From: Anthopleura xanthogrammica
Lineage: Eukaryota; Cnidaria; Anthozoa; Actiniaria; Actiniidae
Reading direction: 5' to 3'
Assembly (NCBI GenBank): GCA_964019055.1
Contig: OZ025220.1
Span: 9,503,147 to 9,567,146 of the forward strand
Length of the DNA: 64,000 nucleotides
Shown: piece by piece, positions 25,298-38,081 of the stretch
Layout of the letters: every line of letters begins with the position of its first letter
How positions within the stretch are numbered: the first letter of the stretch is position 1
The notes under the pieces: model-generated
What the model saw: only the letters and a program-made list of their open reading frames with translations
Told to the model about the DNA's origin: nothing
Databases searched by the model: none
Program-made: the position numbers and the translations under genes

Positions 25298-26315
25298 TTT
25301 TGTCGTCCAAAATCGTTAGAAATTCGCAGGAATCATAACAGTTTCTTCAGCAACCGATGCAGTGTTAACAATAAGCGTGTATGTTTGCTCACTACTCAAG
25401 TTTCTTCTTGTCAAGAATTGACCAATCATAAAACGGTTACCATTTGGACGTTTCTTTATGTACTTTGTAACACCATACGATGATGTTTAACAGAACCATG
25501 CGATAAAGAGATCAGCCAATCAAAAAAGACGTCTTATCTCGAAATGTCAGATCATTGACTTGATGACTTCTCTTGAATGCAAAACCTTTTCGGTATGAAG
25601 TATCAAGTTGTTTTTTTATCAGTAGGCTTTCGCATTCCAAATGTCACGACATTAGAAATATGGCGGGCTGGAAAAAAAACTAGCATCGCCACAGGGATCC
25701 CAAACAAAGAAAAAGAAGATCGACTTTGCTTTTTTTTTATATATATATACAGTCATGCAATAGAGAGTTTAAGAATCCCGTTTACGGCAAACGTGAAACG
25801 TCAGTTGACCAGTGAAAAGTTCTTTAAAATTAGTAAAAAGGAATCGCAAAAATCTCCAAGTCGTAGATAAACAAAATAATATTTCTCTTTGTTAAGAAAG
25901 TTTGCAAAAGGTTAAGTGAAATACGGAAGCTATGTAAGGTGGTTGTTACTAGTTGTACGCAGCTTTACTGGGTTTAATAATAAACTAGACGAAATATAGG
26001 GTGGGTTATGATATTTTTTTCCATCCATTAAGGAGGGGTTGGGTAATATTTGGAAAAGACAACAGGTGATTCTGCCGACCCCACCCCCCCCCCCCCCCCC
26101 ATACCGTAATAAATGAAAGCCCCCTTAAAGACAAAAAGAAGTATCACATGATGATTTGTTTATTTGTTTTAAACGACATAAATTCTGGTTTCAAACTCTA
26201 AATTGAGTAACAATGAACTGAGAATAATAATTATTAACTCTACTTATACAATGATTGCTGGTATCGAGCATTTACAGCGAGTGTATAAGGTACACCTTGG
26301 ACAATTATTTACATG

Positions 26316-26408
26316 TCTCTATCATTGCAAGCCCACCATTCGTCTCGCTTCGATGCAAAGGCCCGGCTACCTTTCAAGATGGTGCAGGGAACTGTGAAGG
26401 GGACTATT
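26316..26408. mobile_element. Fragment of GGGACTATT-ended MITE
   Basis: Contains TTTCAAGATGGTGCAGGGAA and ends GGGGACTATTG, matching the ends of the elements at 32125-32200 and 44640-44969. Confidence 0.6.
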
Positions 26409-26673
26409 GAAATCAGAATCCCGGCCAGTCCAAGCTCAGCTGTTCACTCAGTTGAAGTCAATGATGGTGGGGAGAGGTTTCATTATGTTTTAGCAGTGTA
26501 GATAGCGTACGATTGCGAAACGGCACAGCCGGCACGACACCGACGTCACTGTGACTAAAGTGACGAAATCCTTTGAACCAATCACGAACGTTTGTGCGTG
26601 TAATCTAGGTCGAGGTTACGGCACAACACGACCGTACCTCATACTATGCTCTAGAAAATCTACTCTATTTTAT

Positions 26674-29154
26674 CTACAAAACATTTCTAAGCCTATCGGC
26701 TACAGCTACGCATGACAGAATCGCAAGAACGCTGATCATATTTTCTGCGCCCGCATTACATGCCTTCCCAGAACAGCAATACACATTACAGTCGGCACTG
26801 TTCTCCCCCCTACAGTACGCTGTACGTAAGGCTTCACATCCTTTATAGCTTCTAACACAACCTTTCTTATAGATATGTTTCTTAGTTCCATATAAGGACT
26901 TGTAGTCCATCTTGTAACAATAGGCAGTGCCGGTGGTATAGGTACAAGTGCTGAGGGAGGAACTGGCTTGACAGTCCTCGTATGACTCAGTAGAGGAACA
27001 GCTTTGACAGTTTGGGTAGCCTTGATTTCCTGAAAAAAAGAACAATATCTCATTGGTTCTCTTGTGGTGACGTCATGGCAACCATGTTGAGTCATGCGGC
27101 CTCGAAGTTTTCTTCTGTTATGTCATCCAACATGGGGGCTATCGCTTTTGGGGTTCATTCTTTTGGGGACCCTTTTGTAATGTTCACGACCTTGCGTGTT
27201 ATTTTTTAAATTTTTTTTTTATTTATTAGAAATGCTTTTCAGCTATGGTGTAATGTTTTCCCATTTCAGACCACGTGTTATTAATACCCTTGAGTATTAT
27301 TTCTTTCTTTACTAGGAATGCTTTTCAGCTATGGTGCAATGTTTTCCCATTTCAGACCATGTGTCATTCCCTTGAGTATTATTTCTTTCTTTACTAGGAA
27401 TGCTTTTCAACTATGGTGCAAGGACTATACATACCCGAGAATCCAGTGTCGTTTAACATCAGACGATTACAGTAATCAGTGGTACAGCAAGAAGTAAGCT
27501 TGCATTCAGTCTTAAACGATGAAAAGAAGATCAGGTATATGACAGCTCTTCAAAATCAGTATGTTTTCAAAATATACTAGTTCATAGAGGCGGAGGCTTT
27601 GCAGCATCACATGATGGCATCCATGACAGGAGGCTCGGCAATAGTCTTTTTCCTCTGGGAAACTAAATTCTTTCTCATGTAAATCAGATTAGACCAGATT
27701 CAATTGTTAATTCCTGCCATTACTTGTTGGTGCAAAGCCTTTATAAGACGTTCTAAATAAAACATTTTTTTATTCTTCTTTCTTTTTGTATTTTTGTCTA
27801 GTGGATTAAGAAAAGGTACGTGGTGATGATAAAGAAGGAAAATGAACAGAAGAAGAAGAAGAAGAAGAAGTAAAAAGACAATCGATCTTGATGAAGAAGG
27901 AGAAGATGACGATGTTGAAGAAGGAGGAGGACAAGGAGGAGGAGAAGAAAAAATAAGATGCATGGAAGAAAACTGAAGCAAGATGATATTGCAAGCACCA
28001 GGTAAGACTTACTTACCTCATCATAGCACGCCTGATATCTGTATTCTTTTAAAGAGCAGTTTGTAATACATCCTACTGCTGTTATGACTTCTTTTCGCGA
28101 CGAATTGTTGGTTACATTAGTAATCCTGCGTTTAATGGTAGCTTTGTAACATTCACCATGGCAACCAATGGTATAGGAGCATTTACTCCCTTCAGTAGTA
28201 CAAGAATAACATCGAAGGCCAAGAGTGTTTCCTACAGTTGTGAAAGTAGATTTCTTGTGAGTTTAAAAAGCATTCGATATCTTCGAAAACATCTCCTAAT
28301 AGACCCCATGCAGCACGTCGGAATGCAGATCAATTTCGTTCGTTCGTTTGTCTGTTTCTTTGAATAATTATTCGTTTTGCGATTTTTGTTGTTTATTTGT
28401 TTGTTTACTTGTTTTGTTAGTTGGTGAAAACCTTACTGACTCATGATCATAACAACAATATCTTAATCGCCATCATTATCTCCCGAAGCGCTGCCGAAAT
28501 TTTGCCGAAACGTTACCGACGCTTTATTGATTCCCATCTTAGTATATTTGTTTAGATTTGACAGCAGCGAAATGATTAATTTTATTTCATTAACATGTCA
28601 TATTTCCGCAATATTATTAAGCGGGGAAAGATTTCTTTCGCTTTATAACTCTGAGCACAACTAGTAACTAGCTTTATTTCTATGTTATATGTAGTGTATA
28701 TCCTTTCAGGGATGAAATTAAAAATTTGAAATTATTTTATTTATTTACTCTTCTTCACAACAGTAGCTAGAGACGCATTATTCAGTATGAATAATATTTT
28801 GCTCGTATAAAGTTAGTTATTAATTTATTAATAATCATTGAGTAATTTTTTTTCTGAGCTATAAACAATGTTGCTTGAGTATTTGCCAACAAAATTGTAT
28901 GTATTTTTGTACAATTTTCGTTTGAAAAACGCCATAAAAAAAGTCCCAACTGAGTCCCAAAACTTGACCGACAGATTTAGTGCTTAAACGAAATGATCGC
29001 TGGATGTTGTTGCCTTACGCTACTCATTCGCTGCTATGACGTCAAATTAACACTATAGTGGCTTCCTAAAGGAATGATCAAATCTTTTCTAATGCAACTT
29101 ACCAAATATCGACGCAAAAAGTAACACAAAAATCAGAAAATCTGTTCTCTCCAT
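26674..29154 (-). CDS. Two-LU GPI-anchored protein
   Basis: Four exons. 29103-29154 is the signal peptide MERTDFLIFVLLFASIF (phase 1 end). 28017-28231 (phase 1 to 0) begins LU1 with LRCYSCTTEGSKC and ends at ACYDE. 27435-27510 (phase 0 to 1) closes LU1 with LTSCCTTDYCN. 26674-27029 carries all of LU2 (NCQSCSSTESYEDC, KKGCVRSYKGC, CNVYCCSGKACN) and a C-terminal hydrophobic segment. The total is 699 bp, 232 residues, in frame. LU1 is split by an intron and the terminal LU is not, exactly as in genes A, B and C downstream. This gene therefore looks like the simplest relative of their LU part. No LDLa or SRCR exon was found with it. Confidence 0.88.
27230..27420. repeat. Tandem copies of a TTTTCAGCTATGG repeat
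   Basis: AATGCTTTTCAGCTATGGTG, then CCCATTTCAGACCA, then CCTTGAGTATTATTTCTTTC repeats about two and a half times. Parts recur near 47505, 47630 and 56785-56925, where they belong to a palindromic MITE. Confidence 0.7.
27585..27744. mobile_element. TA-flanked palindromic MITE, CACATGATGG ends (copy 2)
   Basis: Inverted ends around TAGAGGCGGAGGCTTTGCA and TTGGTGCAAAGCCTTTATA. Interior matches 22661-22826 in reverse (TTTTTCCTCTGGGAAACT). Lies between exons 27435-27510 and 28017-28231 of the two-LU gene. Confidence 0.7.
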
Positions 29155-29412
29155 TCCTTGGTGAGCAAAGCATTTCATAATGTAAACATAGACTGTTGGT
29201 TGCGTGTGTTTGTACTGTTTGTAGTCGGCTGTCTGCACAGGAAGCCCAAGGGGGATTTGGTGTCATTGCTTGATGACATTTTAGAGTATGGAGTGTTTTA
29301 TTTTGGTGTTTCTGCGTACCAACTTTATTATTTTCGAAAAATAAAAAACGATGGCTGGTGAAGTAGGTTTAGCCTGGAACGGTGTCCTTTTGAAGTAATA
29401 ATAATAGTAATG

Positions 29413-29850
29413 ATGTTGATGATGATGATACTCGATGATACAAGATGATGGTACATGATGATACAAGATGATGATGATACAAGATGATGATGATACAAGA
29501 TGATGGTACATGATGATACAAGATGATGATGATACAAGATGATGATGATACAAGATGATGGTACATGATGATACAAGATGATGATGATACAAGATGATGG
29601 TACATGATGATACAAGATGATGATGATACAAGATGATGATGATACAAGATGATGGTACATGATGATACAAGATGATGATGATACAAGATGATGATGATAC
29701 AAGATGATGGTACATGATGATTCATGGTGATGATGATACAAGATGATGGTACATGATGATACAAGATGATGATACATTATGATGATACATGATGATGGTG
29801 ACACAAGATAATGATACAAGATGATACATGATGATACCTTGATGATGATG
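29413..29850. repeat. GATGATACAAGATGATG minisatellite
   Basis: Built from GATGATACAA and GATGATGGTACAT blocks in a higher-order pattern of about 36 bp. It lies just upstream of the signal exon of the two-LU gene. Frames rich in Tyr, His, Leu and Val here are repeat translations. Confidence 0.92.
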
Positions 29851-29869
29851 ATTTTTAACGTCCGTTCTA

Positions 29870-30560
29870 AATAAGACGGTTGGAACCGTCATTTTACGTG
29901 GTCACTCCCAGCCAGTGTCTGTCATGCTTATATAACTGACATAAGATAAGCGATAATTTTTCATTCAAGAAACTTTTTATTATCGAGGAAAAACATTCTA
30001 CACTAACACAAGGGTTCTATACACGATAAACAAAGTACTCTCTGCATTTCTGCAAAAAAGGGTCGCTACCTGGTTCAAGTCAACTTCAAAACACAAATAG
30101 AAAATCCATGTAAATATCTTGTCTATCTTAGAAATCAATCAATATTATTCTAAACTCATGGTCATACAGCATATTTAATTTTTAACATGAGCACACACTG
30201 GCATGCAGCAGCGCTATGAAAATCCTACAAATTATTCGTTTTGACGTTTAACGTCATTTAAACTAAATTTTGTTACGTCATCGTGTTGGCACTGTACTAC
30301 AAAACTTCCATACTAACAACTTATACAAAAAATGTGTAGCTGAACATACGGTGAACCTATTATTTAGTCGTTCCGAGGTTGAGAAAAAACTGGGTCGAGT
30401 TGGCATTGAAGAAGACGCCATCTTGGAAACATGTCTCCTAAAACAGTCCCATAATGAACTGCAATGCCTACTCGACCCAGGTTTTTCCTCAACCTCAGAA
30501 TAACTAATGGTCCACTTTAACCAATCTTAGTTCTAACTCTTAATCAAATCAAAGAAAACT
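29870..30560. repeat. 3' flank of gene A, shared with genes B and C
   Basis: Text such as CACAAGGGTTCTATACACGA, GGGTCGCTACCTGGTTC and CCTGGCATGCAGCAG-like blocks recurs in the same order at 42060-42450 and 57000-57300. These are the downstream flanks of the three receptor genes, marking the segmental duplication. A palindromic MITE (TTCCGAGGTTGAG ends) sits at 30365-30510. Confidence 0.8.
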
Positions 30561-30647
30561 ACAAGGCTCAAGATTGTTAGAAATGTAAATCTGGGAATAC
30601 ACTTATTTCAAAAAAAGATGCATGTGGGAGCCAAAGGAGATGATACG

Positions 30648-31012
30648 TCATCCCAAGATCCAAGAATAGCTGGGCTTCACAGCTGGGTATCCCAAGACAA
30701 GAAATGCAACAGCGCATGTCACGAGTACCACAACGCTGAACCGCTGGATTGAGCCTGCATTGCACTTATCACCCATACAGCAATACACCTTGCACTTATA
30801 TCTTTCGCTTCTGCTGCAGTAGGTGGTTTTGCAGGAAGTCGAATCCTTTGTACAGCCTTTCTTGTAAACACTGGCTTCTGCATTCGACGAGGACACCTTG
30901 TAGTCCAGTTTGTAACATTTAGCTGTTGCAAAACTGCATCTTGTTAGTTTAGCTTTCTTCTCGCAGTCTTCGTACGATGAAGTCGAGCTACAAGTGTAGC
31001 AACTGGGATAGG
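30648..31012 (-). CDS. Gene A terminal exon: LU3 and hydrophobic tail
   Basis: Starts [16 protein letters not shown], has [12 protein letters not shown] and [10 protein letters not shown], then the hydrophobic [17 protein letters not shown]. Unlike gene C, which stops after that Gly, gene A reads on for a further 13 polar or aromatic residues because TAA is replaced by TAC. Confidence 0.88.
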
Positions 31013-34000
31013 CTAAATCAGATATTCACAAGAGTTAGAGAAAGTTTTTACCTGTAAAAAAAATCACTGACTTGCCCTGTGGTGCCGTTGAGTAGTGATG
31101 TAGTGGTGTAGTGATGTAGTGTGCTGTGATTGATTCAAAGAATGTCGTCAATTCCGTTACCGCGTCCGAGCAATAAACTCACGAGCTGTGATTGGTAGGA
31201 TTTCGAAAAGACAAACAGGCAGGCAGAACAGACTGACAGACAGACAGACAGATGCAAACAAATAGACAGACAGATGGACAGACAGACAGACAGACAGACA
31301 AATTTGCAGGCAGACACAGACAGCAGGTAGAGAGACAGGCAGACCCAGACAGCCAGACCGACAGACACAAACAAATAGACAGACAACTGCGGGACAGACA
31401 GGCAAATTGGCAGGCAGGCACAGAAAGACAGACAGACAGACAGACAGATAGACTTTCCTGTAGACAGACAAATCAAAACTTACATCGGCCGACACTGTAG
31501 TACCTGTTGCACAAAGGTGTAGTGCAGCATGTCATTTCACAGTTACTCTTAAAAACAATAACAAAGAAGTGTTAAGTATTTCTCTTCCTAAATCACAATA
31601 TAGCATAGTATCACGATTTTCCTATAAGTTTGATCGGGGGAGAGCTACCAATATATACCCGTATTGTTGGCTCTGAATTACCGGGCGATAGGAGAATCAC
31701 GATATAAAACTTATTGCGATTTTGAGCCTCCAATACGGGTTATATTGACGGCGTTGGTAGAAAATATATTCCATATTGGCTTTCGTAGCTGCCAATTTAA
31801 ACCCGTATTGGCGACTCAAAATTGCAATAAGTTATAACTACCATAAAGTTAGCCACCTAAAAAGCTAGAACTGAGCTGAGACCAACAAGGATTATGGGTA
31901 GATACAGTTTATGTGCAGGTTTCAACCGCTCGATAACTATTGATGGACTTGAGATCTTTTACCTGTTACAGTTCCACCTCCTGTGAGCGTCCTCAAGCTA
32001 CAATTCTAATCAAAAAAAATTGGCGTGATATATTTCCCATGGTCCTCGGCGGTCTCAGCTTTGTAGATTTTGGTGACTAACTTTATTGAAATAAAGATGG
32101 CTCCAATTGATAGCAGTTGAATAGTACCTTTCAAAGTTCCCTGCGCCATCATCTCTTACCTTTTCAAGATGGTGCAGGGAACTGTGAAAGGGACTATTTC
32201 AACTGAAAGAACTACCGACGTTAAATATACTATAGGTAACTAAGAGCACCGATAAAAGTCGTTCTATTGACTAAATGTATGATATACTTTCACATCACCG
32301 AATCACTCACCTCATACCTACAAGCAGCCGTTCTATCAGAAGAAGTACAAGATGATGTGCACCCGGCTTTCGTATCGCGTATCTTTGAGCCGCCAATAGT
32401 TCTGTCATAGGTCTTCCTATAGCAGTATCTACTGTCAGATGGGCAGGTCGTAGTGTTGCAGGAACATGTCGAATTGCAGCTGTGACATTGTAACGGCAAT
32501 GGAATGTCTATATTTCAAAATACAAGGGAATCAAGATCGTATATGGTTGTGCACTCGCCTTTCACCTCCAGGGTCTCAGGTTCAATTCCTGGACTTGGTA
32601 TCGCGTGAGTTCTTAGAGCAGATTTCGTTTGACTGCGAAAAGCTCACGGCACGAACGCGGTCGCGACAAAAAGCCAGCCTATCAAAAATCTAGAAAACAT
32701 CACGGTCGCGGCAAGGCATGCCTTTTTCATCCAATCAATTGTACGAAACACGGCACAAACATGTCGCAGACACGGTCACAGCACTGACCAATCACACTGA
32801 GCGAGAAACAAACCGGCCAATCAAATTTCTAGAAAACATCACGGTCGCGACAAGGCACGCACACGGCACAGCACTTTTTGGAGGGCAAAACAAAAGAATT
32901 TTAATCTCCTGATAAATGGAACCTATTGTTTTGCCCTCCATTTTGAGCTGCATTCCAACGTGCTGCAAGGGGTCTATTTGGGAATAAAGGATCATGTCGG
33001 GTTCTGTACATAACTGAGGGGTAGAACAAGCTTTGACCTGTGGAAAATCATTGACATGTTCTGCGGTACCGTGAACGTATTGTCTCAAATCACTGAACCG
33101 TGATCTAGTGCGGTGACTGCTGACTGACAGAAAGACAAGTAAAAACTTACTTTTGCCACTGTTGCACAAGGAAGTACGACAGCATAACTTTCGACAGTTC
33201 GTCTTTAGAACAAAAACAAAGTGTTAAGTATTTTCATTTTTAAATTGATGTAGCGTAATGTACTCAACGTCCGCGCATTCGATCATCAAGCCTCGGGAGG
33301 TTTAGTTAAAGTCAACAAAACCTCCCTCGGCTTTCGGGGACATTTAATCACTAATCACCCTCAAGTCATGCTATTACTTATAAATAATGACAGTGTATAA
33401 AACAACATGTCCCCATTTGGGGGGGGGGGGGGGAGAGAAAGAGTCTCAGTCATTCCTACATGAATTTTTGAAGTCTTTCAATAAACACGCAGATCGTGTT
33501 TTATCAGGTCTAAAAACACTCGGCTACGCCTCGTGGTTTTAAACCTGATAAAACACTCCTACTCGTTTATTAAACAGTACATAAACAACACTCTACCAAT
33601 TCAGCAAGATGGGGATTATCACCAAGTTCTGACTGTTCTTCTGTCTTATGCCTGAGTCCCTCCATCATGTGGTCTCAGGATGCAAAAACTATCTCGTCCA
33701 TTATTTTTTTTCCCCACTTACCTCAAGCCTACAAAGATTTATTGTTTCGTAAGAAGTACAAGCTGTTGTGCATCCAGCAAACCAAAAGGGATACGATTTG
33801 TCCTTAATAAATCTGTAAGTTTTCATCCAGTAGCAGAACCTTTGGTTCTGTGGGCACGTCACAGTGCTGCATTGATCATCACTTGTTGATGAACTGCAGT
33901 AGTGGCATCGTATTGGACTGGTACCTATATCGAAACAGAAAATCAAAGGCTCTATGTATCACACCATTACAAATATAGTCAATCAGAATGCACGAAAGCC

Positions 34001-37000
34001 TTTGTATATTAGACATAGTTATTGCCAACTTGACAGCCGAGCGTAATGCAACGTAATGTAACGTAATGTAACGTAATGTAATGTGATGTAATGTGATGTC
34101 ATGTGATGTAACGTAATATAATGTAACGTAATGTAATGTGATGTGATGTAATGTAAGGTAACGTAATGTAATGTAATGTGATGTAACGTAATGTAACGTA
34201 ATGTAACGTAATGTAATGTGATGTCATGTGATGTAACGTAATATAATGTAACGTAATGTAATGTAATGTGATGTGATGTAATGTAAGGTAACGTAATGTA
34301 ATGTGATGTAATGTAATGTAACGTAATGTAAGGTAACGTAACGTAATGTGATGCAATCCAATGTAATATAAGTAACAATAGAACTCCGATCTAAACCTAT
34401 CTATCGCTTCCATGACGGAATCCCATCTTTGAATCAAACTAGAGCAAATTTCGTATGACTGTGAAAAGTTCAGTGCTGTGTGCGTGCCTTTCCGCGACCT
34501 GGATGTTTTCTATCATTTTGATTGGCTGATTTTTTCTCGCGCAATGTGATTGGTCTGGCGTACATAGTCAGTGCCGTGACCTTGCCGTGACCGTGATGTT
34601 TTCTAGATTTTTATTGGCTGACGTTTCGTCGCGTTCGTGCCGTGAGCTTTTCACAGTCATACGAAAACTGATTTATTGGGCTGCCTGTGGTACAAGCGGT
34701 CACAATACCGGCATCCGCTGACTTTATGACTTACCTGCTGGAACTTGAGTTCCTAAGATAAAACACATAACACGAGTATTAGTTAGTAGTAAGTTAGTAT
34801 GAATGTCAGTAAAACTAACATACGGTAAGGATGAGAACACAGAGTTTTTCTGTACAAGAATCATACACATTGTAATGTATATTTCTTGCCCTTAGTATGG
34901 AAATTTGTTGGCATGCACCCTATAGTGTTTTCAAGCTTCAAAGAATATTTCTTTTATTCCATCAGAAAACTTCATTGTAAATATCCAAGGAAAACCTCCC
35001 TGCCAAGTCGAAAACGATATGGTGGCATGAACCACCATACCTACAAAGGTCAAGAAGTAAGAGCTAATATTGCCGAGGTTCGAGGTAATTAACTGATTTA
35101 TTTATACTAGTGAAATGAAATGCGTTCGGTGTGAATAATAGAATAAAGAATTAAGAGAAAAATATCAACTGTGGGGGTCCAGGGCGATATTAATCTCATG
35201 GGTAAGCTGAACACCGTAAATATTTACGCACAATTGAGGATAATACTAGTGAAATGAAATGAAATTCTTTATTCTATTATTCACACCGCATTTCATTTCA
35301 CTAGTATTATCCTCAATTGTGCGTAAATATTTACGGTATTCAGCTTACCCATGAGATTAATATCGCCCTGGACCCCCACAGTTGCCACATATACAACATT
35401 GCCTGGCTGCGTAACCAGCGTGGTTGGTCCTTGTAGTGTAGTGGTTAACACGTCGGACTAGTATACCGAAACCGTGGGTTCGAGTCCTGCCAAGGGTTAT
35501 GATATTTTTATCTTAATTCTTGATTTATTTATACTTTTATAATGAGGTTCTCACAGCACAGCATATCCCAAGAGAAAACAGGGTACTAATGTGAACACAC
35601 TCAGATATTTCGTTTTAGTGTGCATGCGTAGATTATGAATTACAACGCTTCATTGGTCTTCATTTTTTTCACTCATCCCACATTGAAAGTTGAAAAATAA
35701 TCTGATGAACTTTCAACCTCCATCTTTTCGAACCATGCGGCGAGGTTGACTTTAAGCAACGCCATGTAGGCGAGCTTCTGCAACTCTGCTCATCGGTTGC
35801 TTGAGTTTGTATCGAGGATTATATCATCATTGAGTCAGTTTCTTTTGTTCACTGGCAGATTCACCCAACGGCGGCTTACCAGGTTGATATCTAGTTATCA
35901 ACCTCCCGAGGAGGCTGATATCTAGTTATCAACCCCGTGCTTAAGAAACTTTCCCAATGATGATATAAGGCGGTTATATACCTTATACCTCGGTGGATAT
36001 GAGATATATCAAACCTCGGGTTGATATATCTCATATCCACCGAGGTATAAGGTATATAACCTTTACATAAATTTCTTGACTCATTACAAATTCAATTGCA
36101 ATATATAGATATTGCCTGCAAGTAGTGCGATATCTAGATATTGCATTGGTACTAGTGCAATATCTAGATATTTTTTAAATTTAGACACATATATTCTCTA
36201 GTTTGCCCCAAGAGCAAAGGCTAATCGAGAGGGCTCACTAGGCCCTTATCTAGATATTGCACTGGTACTAACCTATTTATCGGGTTTTTTGAAATATATA
36301 GCCCATAAATAACAAAGGAAATCGTGTTAGGTATGAAATAAATGTACATTACCACGTGTAAGGTTCTTGTACCGCGGAAAAACTCTATTCAGTGACTCGG
36401 TCGATGACTAAGGCTGAGGTCAAACGTCGATCTTCTCATCAGCCGAACCTAATGATATTAAAAACACCGCCTTATTAACCACTGTTTTCAATGCGTACGG
36501 CTCATGTGAAGTTCGATGTTTGACCTGAGCCTTAATTACCAGTTGGTGAGGGAAGTGGACTTACTATAATCATAGAAGAAAAAAACAACACGAGTAACAT
36601 TCATATTATTTTAAGCACTTTACATACCACACACCACACCAGCATCTTCTCTATGATAACAATTATGATAATTTTTCCACCCTCTAGATGGACATTTTGA
36701 CAATGATGACTCTGAGCCAGTACATCGTAATCTGTCGAGCAAAATAGGTCCCGTTCCTTGGCCAAATCCTGCATTGTATACAACTTGTGTAGCTGGGGAC
36801 AAACCAAGTTGACGACAAACGACGTTGGCATCCCTTACATCCCATTCAAAATCACAGATCGTACCCCAACTAGCTGTCGGAGAATGGTAGACTTCCACAC
36901 GTCCTTCGCTTGGCCACCTTCCACCCACCAGCCTCACGGGGAATGCTGCATGTAAGTATAATAAACAATGCGTCTGCTATCATAATAATTATTATACTGT

Positions 37001-37994
37001 TTTTAATCATTATCACAATAAATACCATTGTCATCATTGTGTCTGTTATCATGATTATCAATGACATTATATTTATTATTTAGTATTAATATATTTTAGC
37101 ACTATAAGTCGGATTATATTCACACCCACACCCACACCCACACCCACACCCACACCCACACCCACACCCACACCCACACCACATCCACATCCACATCCAC
37201 CACCACACCCACACCCACATCCACACCCACACCCACACATACAGCCCATCAGAAAGCAGGAAAGCTGTTGTATATTCATCGGTATTTCACTTCTCCTTCC
37301 CATCATGCAATGCGCTTGGCATACCGTGAATATCCCAATCGTCACATATTTTCTTCGTATACAAACTCGCCTAAAGGCTCGTGTGTATACTAGAAACTAC
37401 AGGTGACTCGTGGAATATTCCACGGTATGCCACTCGAAACCATTGTATAACTTGTATATATATCTACAGCGATATGCAGAAATTAGGATCCTCTTGATAT
37501 ATATACAAGTATTTCAAAAGTATATCAGAAATTATGGGATATCATCGCTGATATTTTTTTCGAGTTGCCTATCACTGAAAAAATATCAGAGATGACATCC
37601 CATAATTTCTGATATATTTTTGATACACTTGTATATATATCAAAAGGATCATCATTTCTGCATATCGCTGTATCTATCTATCTATATCTATATCTATATC
37701 GATATATATATATACCTATATTTATAACTATATCTATATCTATATGACCTATCTTATACCTATATCTATATCTATATAACCTATCTTATATCTATATCTA
37801 TGTCTATATCTATATGACCTATCTATATCTATATCTATATCTATATCTATATCTATATCTATATCTATATCTATATCTATATCTATATCTATATCTATAT
37901 CTATATCTATATCTATATCTATATCTATATCTATATCTATATCTATATCTATATCTATATCTATATCTATATCTATATCTATATGACCTATCTT

Positions 37995-38081
<87 letters not shown>

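Noticed and set aside
29281..29819. Overlapping minus-strand frames rich in His, Tyr, Leu and Ile
   Set aside because: Minisatellite translations.
30270..30503. 77-codon plus-strand frame
   Set aside because: Lies inside a palindromic MITE (TTCCGAGGTTGAG ends); the related 117-codon frame at 42563-42916 has the same origin.
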